A stretch of DNA of 64,000 bases. Origin: Symmetrospora coprosmae. Taxonomy: Eukaryota > Basidiomycota > Cystobasidiomycetes > Symmetrosporaceae. The stretch covers positions 434,001 to 498,000 of the forward strand of contig VUYT01000007.1 in NCBI GenBank assembly GCA_008802785.1, read 5' to 3'. Within the stretch, counting starts at the first letter, position 1. Each line of letters starts with the position of its first letter. The position numbers and the translations under genes are program-made. Under the pieces are notes generated by a model that saw only the letters and a list, made by a program, of their open reading frames with translations, ran no database searches and was not told where the DNA came from. Positions 45,016 to 56,691 of this stretch are shown here, piece by piece.

Positions 45016-48000
45016 TCATGGACCGCCTGCAGAAGGTGTTCCTCCAGCCGCCGGTCCATCGACGCCCTCGACTTCCTCAAATTGCTCGACGAGCTCGTTC
45101 GTGCCATTGGCATGCCTGGCTGGCTGATCCTCAAGCGCCTTGGACGCATGGACCGGATTCTCGTCTCCGCCTTCTTCAGGCTGCTGATTAGCGTACGCAT
45201 TTGCGCCCTCATCTCCTTCTTCGTCGTATGCCTGCACATCAACAGCACCGTCTCCCGTCTCTTCGTATTCTTCGTCCTCCTCGTTGATGGTGTTGATGGC
45301 TGGGTTGCCACCTCCGAGCACCGCCCCGTCGGTCTCTGCATAACCCCCGTTCTCCATGTTCATCTCTCGCGCGATCTCTTGCGAGAATGCCTGGATCCAC
45401 GGGTGGTCCATGAGCTCGACCGCACTCGGTCGCTTCATCGGGTCAATGTCCAGGCAGCACTCGACGAAATCGATGCCCAGCTCGGAAAGCTCGCCTTTCT
45501 CTGGCAGAGGCGGGTGCTTTGTCGCAATGCCGATGTGGAACATGATGGCCCTGTATGCGTGCGATGAAGCGGCAAGGCCAGTCAGTCATCGCAACTTCAG
45601 ACCGCAGATCTTCGGCACAGAGGAAGGGACACGCACCACTCGTTGTCCAGATTCGACCACGGCCGACGGCCCGTAGCGCACTCGAGGACGACACAGCCCA
45701 GACTCCACACGTCCATAGCCCCTCTTCTGCCGGAGTGGTCGCCCTTGATGACCTCCGGTGACATGTACATTGGCGTACCCGTAAGACTGTTGATACCCTC
45801 TGCTGCTCCCGCATTGCCTGGCCCTCTTGTCCGTGCAGCCATGGTCTTCTGATTCTTGGCGAGGACCTTTGCCGCTCCGAAATCAACGTATTTGATAACG
45901 CCCATGTGGTCGAGGAGGATGTTGTCCGGCTTGATGTCTCGGTGAACGACGCCCATCGAGTGCAGGTACACGAGACCGTCGAGCAGCTGAACCGTATAGA
46001 TCTGGATGACGCTCTCGTCCTCGATCCGCCCGTGCTCGAGCAGGTTCGCCATACTCCCTCCTTGGCAGTACTCTTCAAAGATGTACACCTTGTCCCTGTG
46101 CACCTCAATGCCGTAGTACTCGACAATGTTTGGATGCGACAGCATCTCCATGACGAGCATCTCATCCCTGATCGTCTTGATGAGGTTGGGTGACGAGGCC
46201 AGATCCTGGAACTTGATCTCCTTGACGGCCATGAGACCGCCCGAGTCGAGGTTGACAGCGAGGTAAACCGAGCCAAAGGTGCCTCCACCGATGAACTTGC
46301 CCTGCTGCCATCGAATCGAGATGTTGGAATTCGAGGTAGCAAGGAAGAGCAGCGACTTGTCCTCCGGCCGCTCCGAGTCGAGTACCCGTCCCACCATGCG
46401 CATGGCGCCATCTGTCTCTAGTCTCTTCTGGTCGATAGCAGTCGTCTGCTCGAGCCAGCGCCTGCGCACGTTGTTCAGGCTCTCGAGGAGCTTCTGATCG
46501 TCAAAGTAGAGCACTGCGTCTCCGCCATCGTCGACCTGGTAGTCGCCGTACGTGCGGATGTGGTAGACCGAGTTGAGGTACTTGAGCGTCTGCTTGAGCT
46601 GCGCGCGCACCTCCTCCCTCGCGACATCGCTCTTCTCCTTCTCCTGCTTGGCCTGGAAGCTCGACCGTGCACCAAGGATGTCAAAGTGCGAGATGAGCAG
46701 CGTCATGCAGCTCGCCACTTTGGCGCGGAGCAGCTCAAACTCCTCCGAGCTGAGGCGGAGGATCCCTTCGTTGCGCGTCATGAGCATGGCAAATTCGAGC
46801 GCATTGACGGCCCACTTGAATGTGCGCGAGTCGGATGGCACGCAATCGTCGCAGATGAAGGCAACCCATTTGATGCTGAACTTGATCAAATTCATCGAGA
46901 AGCGTGCACGCGAGGCCGGCTCCATGTGCTTCATCGAGCGCTGGCCGAGATCCGCCGTGAAAGCGAAATAGCTCGCGAGCGGTGCCTCTGATCCCATCTT
47001 GTTGCTGAGCACATGCTGCACGCGCTCGACAGAGCCCATGATGCTCTCCGCCAGCTTGAACTCGGACCGCTTGATCTTCTTGAGCTCGCGGTTGATGCGC
47101 CCTATGTGCGCCTTCTGCTCCACAATAACGAGATCCGTAAAGGCCGGGAAGAGGTCGTACAGGATCTGCTTGGCTCTCTGAAGACGCGCAAGCGGACCAT
47201 CGGCAACGAGGCGCATCCGGCTCTCTCGCATGTCCAGATCCGGCTGAGGCAGATCTTCGAGGTTGAGGATGGCTCCCGTCCAGATGAACGACTCATCCGG
47301 CGAGAGGATGAGGATGTAGTGCGCATCGTCCGCCGTATTATCTGCGTCCATGTACTCGATCTGCGTCTGGTTTGTGAAGCACTTGGAAAGCATCTGGCGT
47401 AGGAGGTCCTGCTGGTCGATGAGCCCTGGCGAGGCAATGACGTAGATCGCCTGAGCTTCGAGCGAACCCGTGTAGACGAGGTAGTGCTCGGTCTCGGCGA
47501 GTGCATGAATGAGTGAGTTGAGATTGATGTCTTCGAGAATATACTCTGCAGCGTTCTCGAAGCGTTGCTGCATGGCTCTGCAGGCAGAACGCGACGGAAA
47601 CACAATCAGATCGAGTACCTTTCCGCTTGGGGAACTGTACAGCACTCACCGGCCGAACCGCAACAGCTTTCGGTGTCGAAGACGGACATTATCCAACGTC
47701 TGGTTGAACCACCTGGACATCTCCACCACACTCATCTGCCGGTCGGCTAAGACCTGCAGCTGCTCCTCAAAGTAGCTCGTCACGCGCATGAGCAGACGAT
47801 GCGTGAGCATGCTGTGGGCGTCAGGACGAGAAGCCGCGGTCAGCCATATAGTGAAAAGCCACGGCTTGCAGGGTGTAATAGAACCATAGACCCACCAGAA
47901 GTGCTCGCCAATCAGCAAGTCACCGCCATCGATTTGCTCGACGGCCTCCGAGAGGAACTTCCACTCGTTCTCCACGATTTCCGTCTCTTTCAGGTAGATG

Positions 48001-50460
48001 GCCTTGCTGCCGGACTTCAGCTTCCAGTTCAGGAGCTTGAAGAAGAAGCGGAGCGAGTCGAGGAGGACGCGCTCGTACTCTTCAGGGAGCGTCTCGCCGG
48101 GCCAGCCCTGCTCCACGTTTGGGTGCATGATCTCTAGGAAGTTCTCTTTCATCTTCGCAGCCAGCGACAGGCCCGAGCGGAAATCGATTGTGAGCTGGTC
48201 CACAAGCACTACCGAGGGCTGCTGCTCCGAGCTGACGTGCTGCACGTAGTTCAGGCGCAGCTTGAGCGCCTCCTGGATGAGGTTCGTGGGAAAGTTGATG
48301 AGCGAGATGAGCTCAGAGTAGAAGCTCGGGAGATTCATCTCGGTGAATAGGTGGTTGCTTTCCGTGACGACGGATTTGGCATCGTGAATGAGACGGTACA
48401 AGTCGGCAATGGTCGACTTTTCAAACGTCTTCTGCAGCGTGTCCTCCTTGAAGATGCGCTCGATGAAGGGAGACGTGTCGAGCAAGCGGTGCACCGGCTT
48501 CGCCCCCGCGAGCGCCGGCGATTGTCTGTTTGGCGTGGCTGCCTCGTCAATCGTCTCGAGTCCCGGCTGGTTCACCTCGAGGTCGCTGCTCCCCGTCCAC
48601 TTCTGCAGGATGCTGATCTGCGTCTTTATGCGTCGCGTGATGCTCTGCCACGAGAGGAGGGCGTCAATCCGGCGCATCGTGTGCTCCTCTGCCGCGTGCA
48701 CTTTCTCCGTGCGCAGAGCCTTTGTCGATGGGTACAGGCACTCGCACCACTCAATCTTTGTGATCATCATGTTGACCTGCTCGGTCGCGTCCGGCGGGCG
48801 CTCGCGCTCGCCCTCGGGCAGGTCCTGGATGGCGTCCGTGTCGACGGGGTGTGTCAGCGCGCCTGTGCGCGCGCCGTCCGGATGCTCGACGACGCGGAAC
48901 TCTGCGACTTCCTTCCAAATGGCCTCGATGCTGGTGCGCGCCTCCTCGAGGTAGTCGAGCTCCTGCTGGAGCGTCCGTCCCCGGACGTATGCGCGCACGC
49001 GCACCCAGATCTGGTACGCGCGCCACTTCCTCGAGCTCGTCGAGTCGTCAAAGTCGTTGACGAGCGAGCCGGAGATACGCGTCTTCTCAGACTTGAGCAC
49101 CTCGCTGTGCAGCACGTTGCTCAGCATGTGCTGCCACTCGTACCGCGCCTCCGCCTCTGGGTGCTCTTCCTCGGAAGAGGTGTAGTCGTCCGACTCGTCC
49201 TCGAGCTCCTCGCTGCTCGAGCCGGCCTCCGCGTCGCCGGCCTCCGCCCGCCCGCCGCTACCTCTGCTGATCTCCCGGTGCCCGCGAGGCTGCCGGATGT
49301 CGTAGCTAGCTTGCGGCGGGCGATGCTGTATGGGCGCAGCGGAGAGTCCGCCCGTAAAGCGCATCTCGCCCGGCGCCAGTCCTGCGGCTCCCTCGAGTCC
49401 GGTCTGCGCGGCTTTGCCGCCGCTTGCCGCACCGACTCCATGGCCATCACCAGCGTCGGTCCCGTTGGCCATTCCCGGATGGCGGACATTGTTGTTGCCC
49501 TGCATCTTGCCGAGCGCGGCGTGGTGCAGGCTGGCGGATTGGGCATGGTGCCCGCCGCCGTGGTGGTGAAGGTGCGCGCCGGGCAGATTGGTCGGCGGCT
49601 GACGTGAAGACTCGTACTCGTCTCCTTCGTCATCGTCGTCATCGTCTGACGGTGAGCCTGCATCAAAGTCGTCAAGCCGACCTTGGTTTCTTGCGAAAAA
49701 GTGTCGATCTGGGTCGGACTCGTCGTCTCCTGGACCGCCGCCGCCATTAGGTCCGTTGTTCCGGCGCGATCTGGTAGTCGTAAGAGATGCGAATGCGGAG
49801 GTCAGTCATTGTCCTCTCAGCAAGCAGGCCAGCCGGGGGCCCTGTAGGGTATGCTCACAGCCATCGCCCGAACGCGCCGCCCGTTCGCGCGTTTGACCCC
49901 GAGCTCGCTGCTGGAGGAGGCAGGCGTAGACCGGGTCCTGGAGCGGCATTGGCATTGACTGCTGGATGTGCAACCATGGATGGCAGTCGCCGCAGTGTGC
50001 CCAATCCTTCGTTCGCTGTGGCTGCGGACGTCCCAGGCGCGAACGAGACGACCGAGGAGGAGTGTCCGCCCGCTGCGCCCGATGGCCCTGCATCCCCTCC
50101 TCCTACAATACCAGCAGCAGTCGATAACGACGACGAGCCAGCTGCTCCGAATCCTGCAGCCCGTGCTGAGCCGCTCCCTCCCGTCCCCGGCCGACTGGAG
50201 CCCGTCTCTCGCGCTTCAGCGTCCTCATCGTCGTCATCGTCGGACAGGGACTCGGAGGACGAGGCGCTGTTGCTGCGATTCCGCACAGAGGCAGCACGCC
50301 CACTCAGGCTCCTGCGGCTGCTCCCTGCAGTCCCATATCTCCTGTGGTACTGCTGCTGGCTGCCGTGCTGGTCGGCGCTGCCCTCGTCCCGCTCGCCGAC
50401 GCTGGGCAGCTTGTCGAGGGACGGCGACGACGTTGCGAAATCGAGGCGGCGATGGGGCAT
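45016..50460 (-). CDS. SSK2: MAP kinase kinase kinase, Ssk2/Ssk22 (Wis4/Win1) type
   Basis: Top kinase of the HOG stress cascade, activated through the Ssk1 response regulator. Four exons (49859-50460, 47650-49770, 45637-47577, 45016-45550) give 1732 aa. The N-terminus is Ser/Gly/Asp-rich, with [18 protein letters not shown]. The conserved regulatory part includes [20 protein letters not shown] and [14 protein letters not shown]. The kinase domain lies at about residues 1330-1610: P-loop [49 protein letters not shown] and the end HPWIQAF. About 120 residues of strongly acidic sequence ([13 protein letters not shown]) follow the kinase. The gene is head-to-head with the glycine cleavage H gene, 175 bp apart. 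Confidence 0.94.
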
Positions 50461-50635
50461 GGCAGTGGTCTATCTATTCTATGTGGCAGTCCCTGTCTGA
50501 TATGCTCCTGCTTGCATCCTGTTGGTGGTGAATTGTCCAGAGGGCAACCTGCCTGCCTCTCAGTCTCCCGCTCACTTCGGCAACACCCATCCTCCGTCAA
50601 AGCCATATCAGTCTGCACCTCCCTAGCCTTCAGCC

Positions 50636-51495
50636 ATGCTCCGCGCACTCCGACCTGCTTTCGCCGCCCTGCGCGTGTCTGCGCGACCTGCCTCTTCTGC
50701 CCGCGTTGTCGCCCAGCCTTTGCTCGCCGCTCGCTGGGCAAGCAGTCAGTCGCATCGCATTCCATCCCATCGCAGTTGTGGAGGGATGGAGGGATCCCAC
50801 TGCCTGATACAGACGGACAGACGGACAGAAGGCTGACAGATAATGCTGCTTGCTCGCTCGCTCGACTGCGATCGCAGCCCGTGCATACACCGAGGACCAC
50901 GAGTGGATAGCCTACGACTCTGACACGGTGCGTCCTAAGCCCTATGCTCTCCACGCTCGAGCTGGACCAACCACTGATCCCCTTCTCCCCCCACACGCTG
51001 TGGGCATCGCAGAAAATCGGAACCGTAGGCATCACCGAGTACGCCCAGAAGGCGCTCGGCGACGTCGTCTTTGTCGAGCTCCCCGTAAAGGGCAGCGAGG
51101 TCGCAAAGCAGGGTGCGCGTGTCTCTCCGCGGAAAGGACAACGACAGGGCAGACCCTGACTCCCCTCTGCTTGCTCGGCAACGATAGACCAGATCGGAGC
51201 TGTCGAAAGCGTAAAGGCCGCCTCTGACATCTTTGCCCCCGTCTCGGGCCTCATCGAGAGCATCAACGAGTCGCTCGGCGACCAGCCAGCTCTCCTGAAC
51301 CGCAGCCCAGAGGATCAAGGTGCGCTGCCATTTCATGCGGGACTCGCGGCAGAGTCTCCAATGGTCATGATAAGCTGACGCCGTCGTGAGATCCTGCCAG
51401 GATGGCTCTGCAAGATCAAGCTGACCAACGAGGACGACATCAAGGGTCTCATGGATGCCGAGGCCTACAAGGCTCACTGCGAGGGCAAGGAGTAG
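50636..51495 (+). CDS. GCV3: Glycine cleavage system H protein, mitochondrial
   Basis: Lipoyl carrier protein of the mitochondrial glycine decarboxylase complex. Exons 50636-50744, 50878-50927, 51013-51112, 51188-51319 and 51401-51495 give 161 aa, the normal length. The Arg/Ala/Ser-rich N-terminus ([20 protein letters not shown]) is a mitochondrial presequence. The mature part starts [14 protein letters not shown], with [20 protein letters not shown], the lipoylation site [20 protein letters not shown] and the C-terminal GWLCKIKL. Intron 1 begins GTCAGT. Confidence 0.95.
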
Positions 51496-51691
51496 GTTAT
51501 CACGGCGACAGTGGCATTGTCTTACCTTCGGACTTATTCAACTGGGTGGACGAGACGAGACGAACGGTGGCCGGAGCGGGGAGCATCCTGAACGCGATGT
51601 AGCTGTACTCTCACATAACGTTACTTCGATCAAAATGACAGAGCCAGGTACGCGAAGATGGCCTTAACGTTTCAAGTCGCATCGAGCGGCC

Positions 51692-53235
51692 CTAAAAGGC
51701 TACCGTCCATCCGAGACCTCGCTTGTCTGCGTGCGCAAGAACCAGGGCCGAGATGGCAGAGTCCATGACGCCCAGTCCGACGCATTTGCTGCATTCAATG
51801 CGGGCGTGCAGAGTGTAGGGTGTTCGTTAGCTTCGGTCACCGAGTGATGCAGGCGAGCTGAGCTAGGTTTGGACTCACAAAACAATAGTTTCGCCTGCAT
51901 TGGCGACTGACGACCTTCCTACGCAACCATCCTCGTCGAGCAGCTCTCCGAGCTCAATGAGCACCTTCTCACCCTGCTTCCCGACAGTATCGCCAGCCTT
52001 AGTGAAGAGATGATGCAGCTCTCCAGCTTCAGCCAGACACGCCGACCGGCTGTCGACAATGAGCCGGGTGCACGGGGTGGACGTGCCAGATGAGGGCGCG
52101 AAGAGGGGCACGAGATCGACTTCTCGCATGTGCGGCTTGTACGAGCCGATGAGTGCTAAACCGGCGCCTCGCTTGAGCCGGCTGCTTAAGAAAAGCGGGG
52201 CGGTAGCCGGGGTGCAGCTGCGGGGACAGACGATCTCATCCCCGTCAGCGCCGCTTTGCATCTGGCGGTTTATAGAGTGCACACTTGATTCACCAGCAGA
52301 CGAGATCAGCCGACTCCACCTCCCCGCCCGGCGCGGTGGCTTCCTCGATAGTGACCACCCGCATATCGACACCTCGCCCGCTGAAGAAATCCTGCAACTC
52401 GGCGAGCAAGGACGCAGCTCGCGGGTTGAGCGTGCGGCACGCGATCGTCACGCGTGTGAGGCGGTCTGGCGAGAGCGAGGAGACGAGCCTGGCGTGCCAA
52501 AGTGCTTGCAGGCCCGAGCCAAAGACTAACAGGTGCTTTGCACTTTGAGCGTTGGGCGAGAGGCTGAGCGCGAGCGCGGAAGCTGCGCTGTTTCATGCGA
52601 TGCATGCATGACCGGCCGGGGCGATTGTTGTTAGCCACTGTGCACTCATGTGCATTGAGCTGCAGGTTTTGCGAGCACGCACGCGGTCCGGACGGCTGTC
52701 AGAGCGCGCGCATTCATGACTGCCCTCACGCCGCCTGTCTCTTCGTCGAATACGAGCGTAGTCGCAGGCAGCCCCGTCTTGTCGGCGTCACTCCTCGGCA
52801 CGCTGACGACCTTGATGCTCGTCGTCTTCTGCCTGCGCACGTCGTGTCTATCAGTACTCCGGCGGGAGCTTGGACGTTCAGGAACGTAACCGCCCACACG
52901 CCTAGTCGTGACGGCATGAACAGCACAGTATGCCGCGGAGTCGTCACGCTCAGCCGGAGCGGGTTCTGGATGTCGGGTGTCTCCGCATTGTCTTGCGACT
53001 GCCTGTCGGTGGTCGAGTGACGCGAGAAGGAGGCTAGGGCTTGCCCGACGCTCGCGAGCTGGTGTATAGGGACAAAGGAGGCGTAGTGTCAGTGTTGATT
53101 GAAGGGAGTCCGGTTGCGATGTGGGCGTCGACGAACAATGGCAGATGGGGGAAGATCATCCAGCACAGCAGCGACGTCGGTCTCACTGAGTGTGAGCAGG
53201 GCGCCCGAACTGGACACAAAAGGTATTGCAGCCAT
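51692..53235 (-). CDS. Ornithine cyclodeaminase / mu-crystallin family protein
   Basis: NAD(P)-dependent enzyme family that includes ornithine and lysine cyclodeaminases, ketimine reductases and alanine dehydrogenases; the substrate cannot be told here. Six exons: 53137-53235, 52900-53058, 52683-52828, 52294-52587, 51879-52217 and 51692-51788 (377 aa). The N-terminus is MAAIPFVSSSGALLTLSETD; then HTVLFMPSRLGK, TSIKVVSVPRSDADKTGLPA and GVRAVMNARALTAVRTA. The Rossmann motif is LLVFGSGLQALWHARL. Later marks are LALIGSYKPHMREVDL, RLIVDSRSACLAEAGE and VGLGVMDSAISALVLA. Exon 1 ends at a GTTCGT donor, which is unusual but gives the only in-frame join. Confidence 0.87.
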
Positions 53236-53807
53236 AGCGCTGCTCGTAACCAGTCTTCGCGATTGTCAGATAGAGTATGCGTGTGGTATAGGAGCGCGTC
53301 AATGGTTGGTATGGCGACGAGCTCGGCCCGCACACCGTAGCTACAGTTAACAGGTGCGGCGGAGGGGGCTGAACTGCATCGCATTGCATGGCACAGCGGG
53401 CGGTGTGCGTCCACTTCAGGGAGAACGGCAAGTGTATATGGCTACAGGTAGAAACGGGAACAAGGGACAAGTCGGACTTCCTAAAGATTGCGGTACCGAT
53501 TCTTGCGAGGGTGGGTGGAAGGGGAGGCTAAAGATGGAGGTATGGCTAATGACTGCTGTGCGTGTGATCCACGGAAGAATGATGGAAGCTGAGACGTGCT
53601 TGATCTGGGGCAATGGTTGATACTGAAGTCACTGCTTGCGTGGACTGGGTTTGCAAGGTACTGGCGAGCTGGGAGGTGTGCGCTTTCTCAGCCGGAATGA
53701 GGCCACCCTTTTGCCTGCCACGTATATTGTTCTGGAAGACTGCTGAGGGTAGCGCTTATTCGATGTGTATGTGCTGATCTTGTCTTTGGTGTGCGAGTTC
53801 GGCAAGC
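53236..53807. other. Gap between Tdp1 3' end and cyclodeaminase-family start
   Basis: This 572-bp region has no supported gene. It is the upstream region of the cyclodeaminase-family gene and the 3' flank of Tdp1. Short frames in it have no recognisable features. Confidence 0.55.
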
Positions 53808-56194
53808 TTAGAAGTGGAAGACGCCAAAGTCGCCGCCAAGCGTACGACCGATGACGTTGCGCCGTCCAAGGACATCATCGCCGTCCGAATCATCGTCGTC
53901 GCTGTCTCTCTGAGCTCGCCTGCCCTTGGCCCAGCCGGGGTCGTTGAACGGCTTGTTCCCCCTCTCAAGGCTGCGGAAAGGGCGACAGAGTCGTGAGTCA
54001 GCTTGTACCACAGCTGCCAAACGAGCGCCATGGATAGCTCAAATAGGCAGCTGCTTACTCGTAGGGCACGGCGGGTGTCTGGTACGTGATGACCCCGTCC
54101 TTCCAGCTCCTGGTACCGTTCTCAAGGAGACCCATGAGCAGATGGCCCGGGATGACGACTCCGCATTCCAGATTGCTGATCTTGCACTTATAATTGAACG
54201 TAGATGCGCACTCTTTGCTGTTGCCCTTGGCAGCTTTACCGCCCTCCTCGAGCTTGCCCCATGCAGCTGCGCTGAGGTTGGCGCTGCCCACGTAGACGTA
54301 GTGCGGCAATGCGGCGCTGTTGGAGCCGGCACTCGTGTTAAGGACCATGATGAGCTTCTGATGCGTGAGTCGGCCGTCGTCCTTGGATCGGTAGTGGTGG
54401 AAGAGCTCCTGCAGCTCCCTGGGCGCCTTGTCCCATGCTGTGTGGCAGCCCATGTTCGACGCGGCCTGGTAGAGGCGAGATGGTGGCGAGATCAGCAACC
54501 GTCTCCTATATTGCAGACATCTGAGCGTGCGTCTGCTTACCCTCTTCGAATCGCCGTGGCACCTCTCGACGTCTCCTTTGTCCGGATAGACGATGCGCAG
54601 GTCTGTGGGCGTGTCTGCATTCTCGTCAACGTTGATGTACTTGCGGCCAATTGCGCAGTCGACGAAAACATCGAGCCACGTGTTGTTCAGACCTCCGATG
54701 CTCGCTGCACAGACCTCGACGGTGACCTCGCTGTTCTCGAGCCGCGTTGGTAGTCCGAGCTTCCAGTCCTTGACAATCTTGCGCAGGCGGAGGAGGCCGT
54801 GCTGCTCTGCTTTGCCTTCTCCCGCGTGTGTGCCAGGGACCGAAGTGACGAGCGAGACCTTGACGGTCGTGTAGTCGTCGTTGCCTCGCACGGAGTCGAG
54901 GAAGTCGTACGGCGCGTCGAGGGCGGTGAGGTGAGACAGGAGCTCGGCTTCAAAGCCGGATGGCAGACTGCCGAGCGTCTTCTTGCGCTTGGGAACGTCG
55001 TGGATGTACCAGTGGTTATCGCCCAGTTCCGTATCGATCGCCATTAGATTGGCCGAGGTGATGACAAGGCGGAGGAAGGTCGGGTAGACGAGGACGAGGA
55101 TTTTGGAATGCGCGGCGCCGCTGCAGTGTGGATAGAAGGCGTGATAGTTGATTCCGACGTCCTTCTTGTAAATGCGGCGAAGAGCCGGCTTGACCTGCTC
55201 GAGCTGCGTTTTGTTGAACTTGGCCTTCACGGTGAGCCCGGCGTCATCGGCGGCGATGCGGCTGCAGGGGTCATGCGCGATGTCTCGTCCGATGTAGATC
55301 TGTGATATTAGCAGCAGTGAGTTAGTCTGTGTAGCGCAGCTAGATATGGCATAGATCCATGAAGAGGCGTGAACCCACGGGGACGGCGTTAGACGTCTTG
55401 GAGAATGGAAGGTGCTGAAATAGCTCGTGCTGTCCGATGAAATAGGAGAAGATGCAAGCCGAGACGAGGGTTTTCTTGTTGATGAGGTCCTCGAGGGTGA
55501 TGGTATTCCTGATGGAGCTTCCGGAGCCCCTTCCAGGAGTGCGAGTGATGCGCAGCGCACCGTTGGGGTACTGCATGGCGGAGGAAGTGCTGGATGATGA
55601 CGAAGATGAGGACGAGGCGATGTTGTTGCGGGGCGCAGTAGGAGCGGACGCGTGGGATGGACCAGCTCGAGGTGGCGATGGTGGCGACATAGAGAGGGTC
55701 TGAGCGGGGCGCCTGGCTGGAGTGTTCTGCGATGACGACGATGCACCCTTGCCGTTCGCCGCCATCTCTCTGATCCTCATCATCTCTGCCCGCTCTTTGA
55801 GCTGAGCCTGGGCGGCATTCTGCGATGCGGCGTCTCCCCCTGTCTTGGATGAGCTGGTCGATGCCTTGGATGCGTTCGAGCGGGCATTGCTCCCCGATGC
55901 GCTGGTCTGCTGTTCCCGCTTGATGCTCTGCGATGCGGTGGTGATGTTCTTCTTCTTTGCAGGCGGCGGTCCGCTGAGGATCTCAATGTCGGAATCGCTG
56001 CCAGTGCTGCTCGCGTCTCCACCGTCGAGCTCGTCGACGTCGCTGTCGACCTCGGCCTTGACGCGTTTCTTCGAGGAGGAGGACGACGAGGCGGCACCAA
56101 ACCCCGAGTCATTGGCTCGCTGCGACTCTTTGAGGGACAGTGCGATTGCCTGCTTCATGTCGTCATCTTCGTCGTTCGCCCACCAGCCGCTCAT
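53808..56194 (-). CDS. TDP1: Tyrosyl-DNA phosphodiesterase 1 (Tdp1)
   Basis: DNA repair enzyme of the phospholipase D superfamily that removes topoisomerase I adducts from DNA 3' ends. Exons 55379-56194, 54541-55299, 54059-54465 and 53808-53970 give 714 aa. HKD motif 1 is HSKILVLVY near residue 334, with ITSANL downstream; HKD motif 2 is HQKLIMVL near residue 564, with YVGSANLSAAAWG. The first 215 residues are Ser-rich and disordered and begin MSGWWANDEDDDMKQAIALS, in which DDDMKQAIALSLKES fits a ubiquitin-interacting motif. An in-frame ATG at 56233 would add 13 residues. The C-terminus is acidic (RDSDDDDSDGDD) and then Gly/Phe-rich. Confidence 0.92.
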
Positions 56195-56691
56195 CACGAC
56201 GGCGCGTCTGGCGGCGAAAGGAGGGACTCGCATCAGAGAATCAGGACTCGGACGTTACAATGAGCATGGCGATCCGGAGACTCTCACGCTGACTGACGAG
56301 ACACGCTGGACTGAATGTGCTTGCTGTGTTGGACGAACGCCCCTGTGGCTGAAGGAGAAGAGGGGGCTCCGACGTCGACAGCCTCCCCCGACCCCGAGAC
56401 GCCCCCGGTCGACACGAAAACATTGTCGAAGTGGATCGCATTCGAGCGCAGTCGCATCGACCAGACTGGCACTGAACATACACTGAGGCTTCACTGCCGC
56501 TCCTCCTCTCTCTGACGTCCCTTATCGCATCGCAGAAAATGCCGAAACGAACACGTGCGCGCCTCAACCACACCGACACCGGACCGGCTACCAAGAGAAG
56601 AACCTCTTGCCTGCTCTTTCTCCTTGCTCCTTCCTTCTGTGCGCACAGAAAGCCGACTGAGGAAGATCCCACTGATCTGAGAAGCACGACA
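56195..56691. promoter_or_regulatory. Divergent intergenic region, Tdp1 / CDF transporter
   Basis: This 497-bp region is the shared upstream sequence of the two genes. An ATG at 56539 is in frame with the transporter and would add 51 residues. The intervening sequence is C/T-rich and looks more like a leader than coding DNA. Confidence 0.5.

Noticed and set aside
48351-49607. 418-codon open frame on the plus strand
   Set aside because: Antisense to conserved coding sequence of the MAPKKK; composition is Leu/Arg/Val biased and no features are visible.
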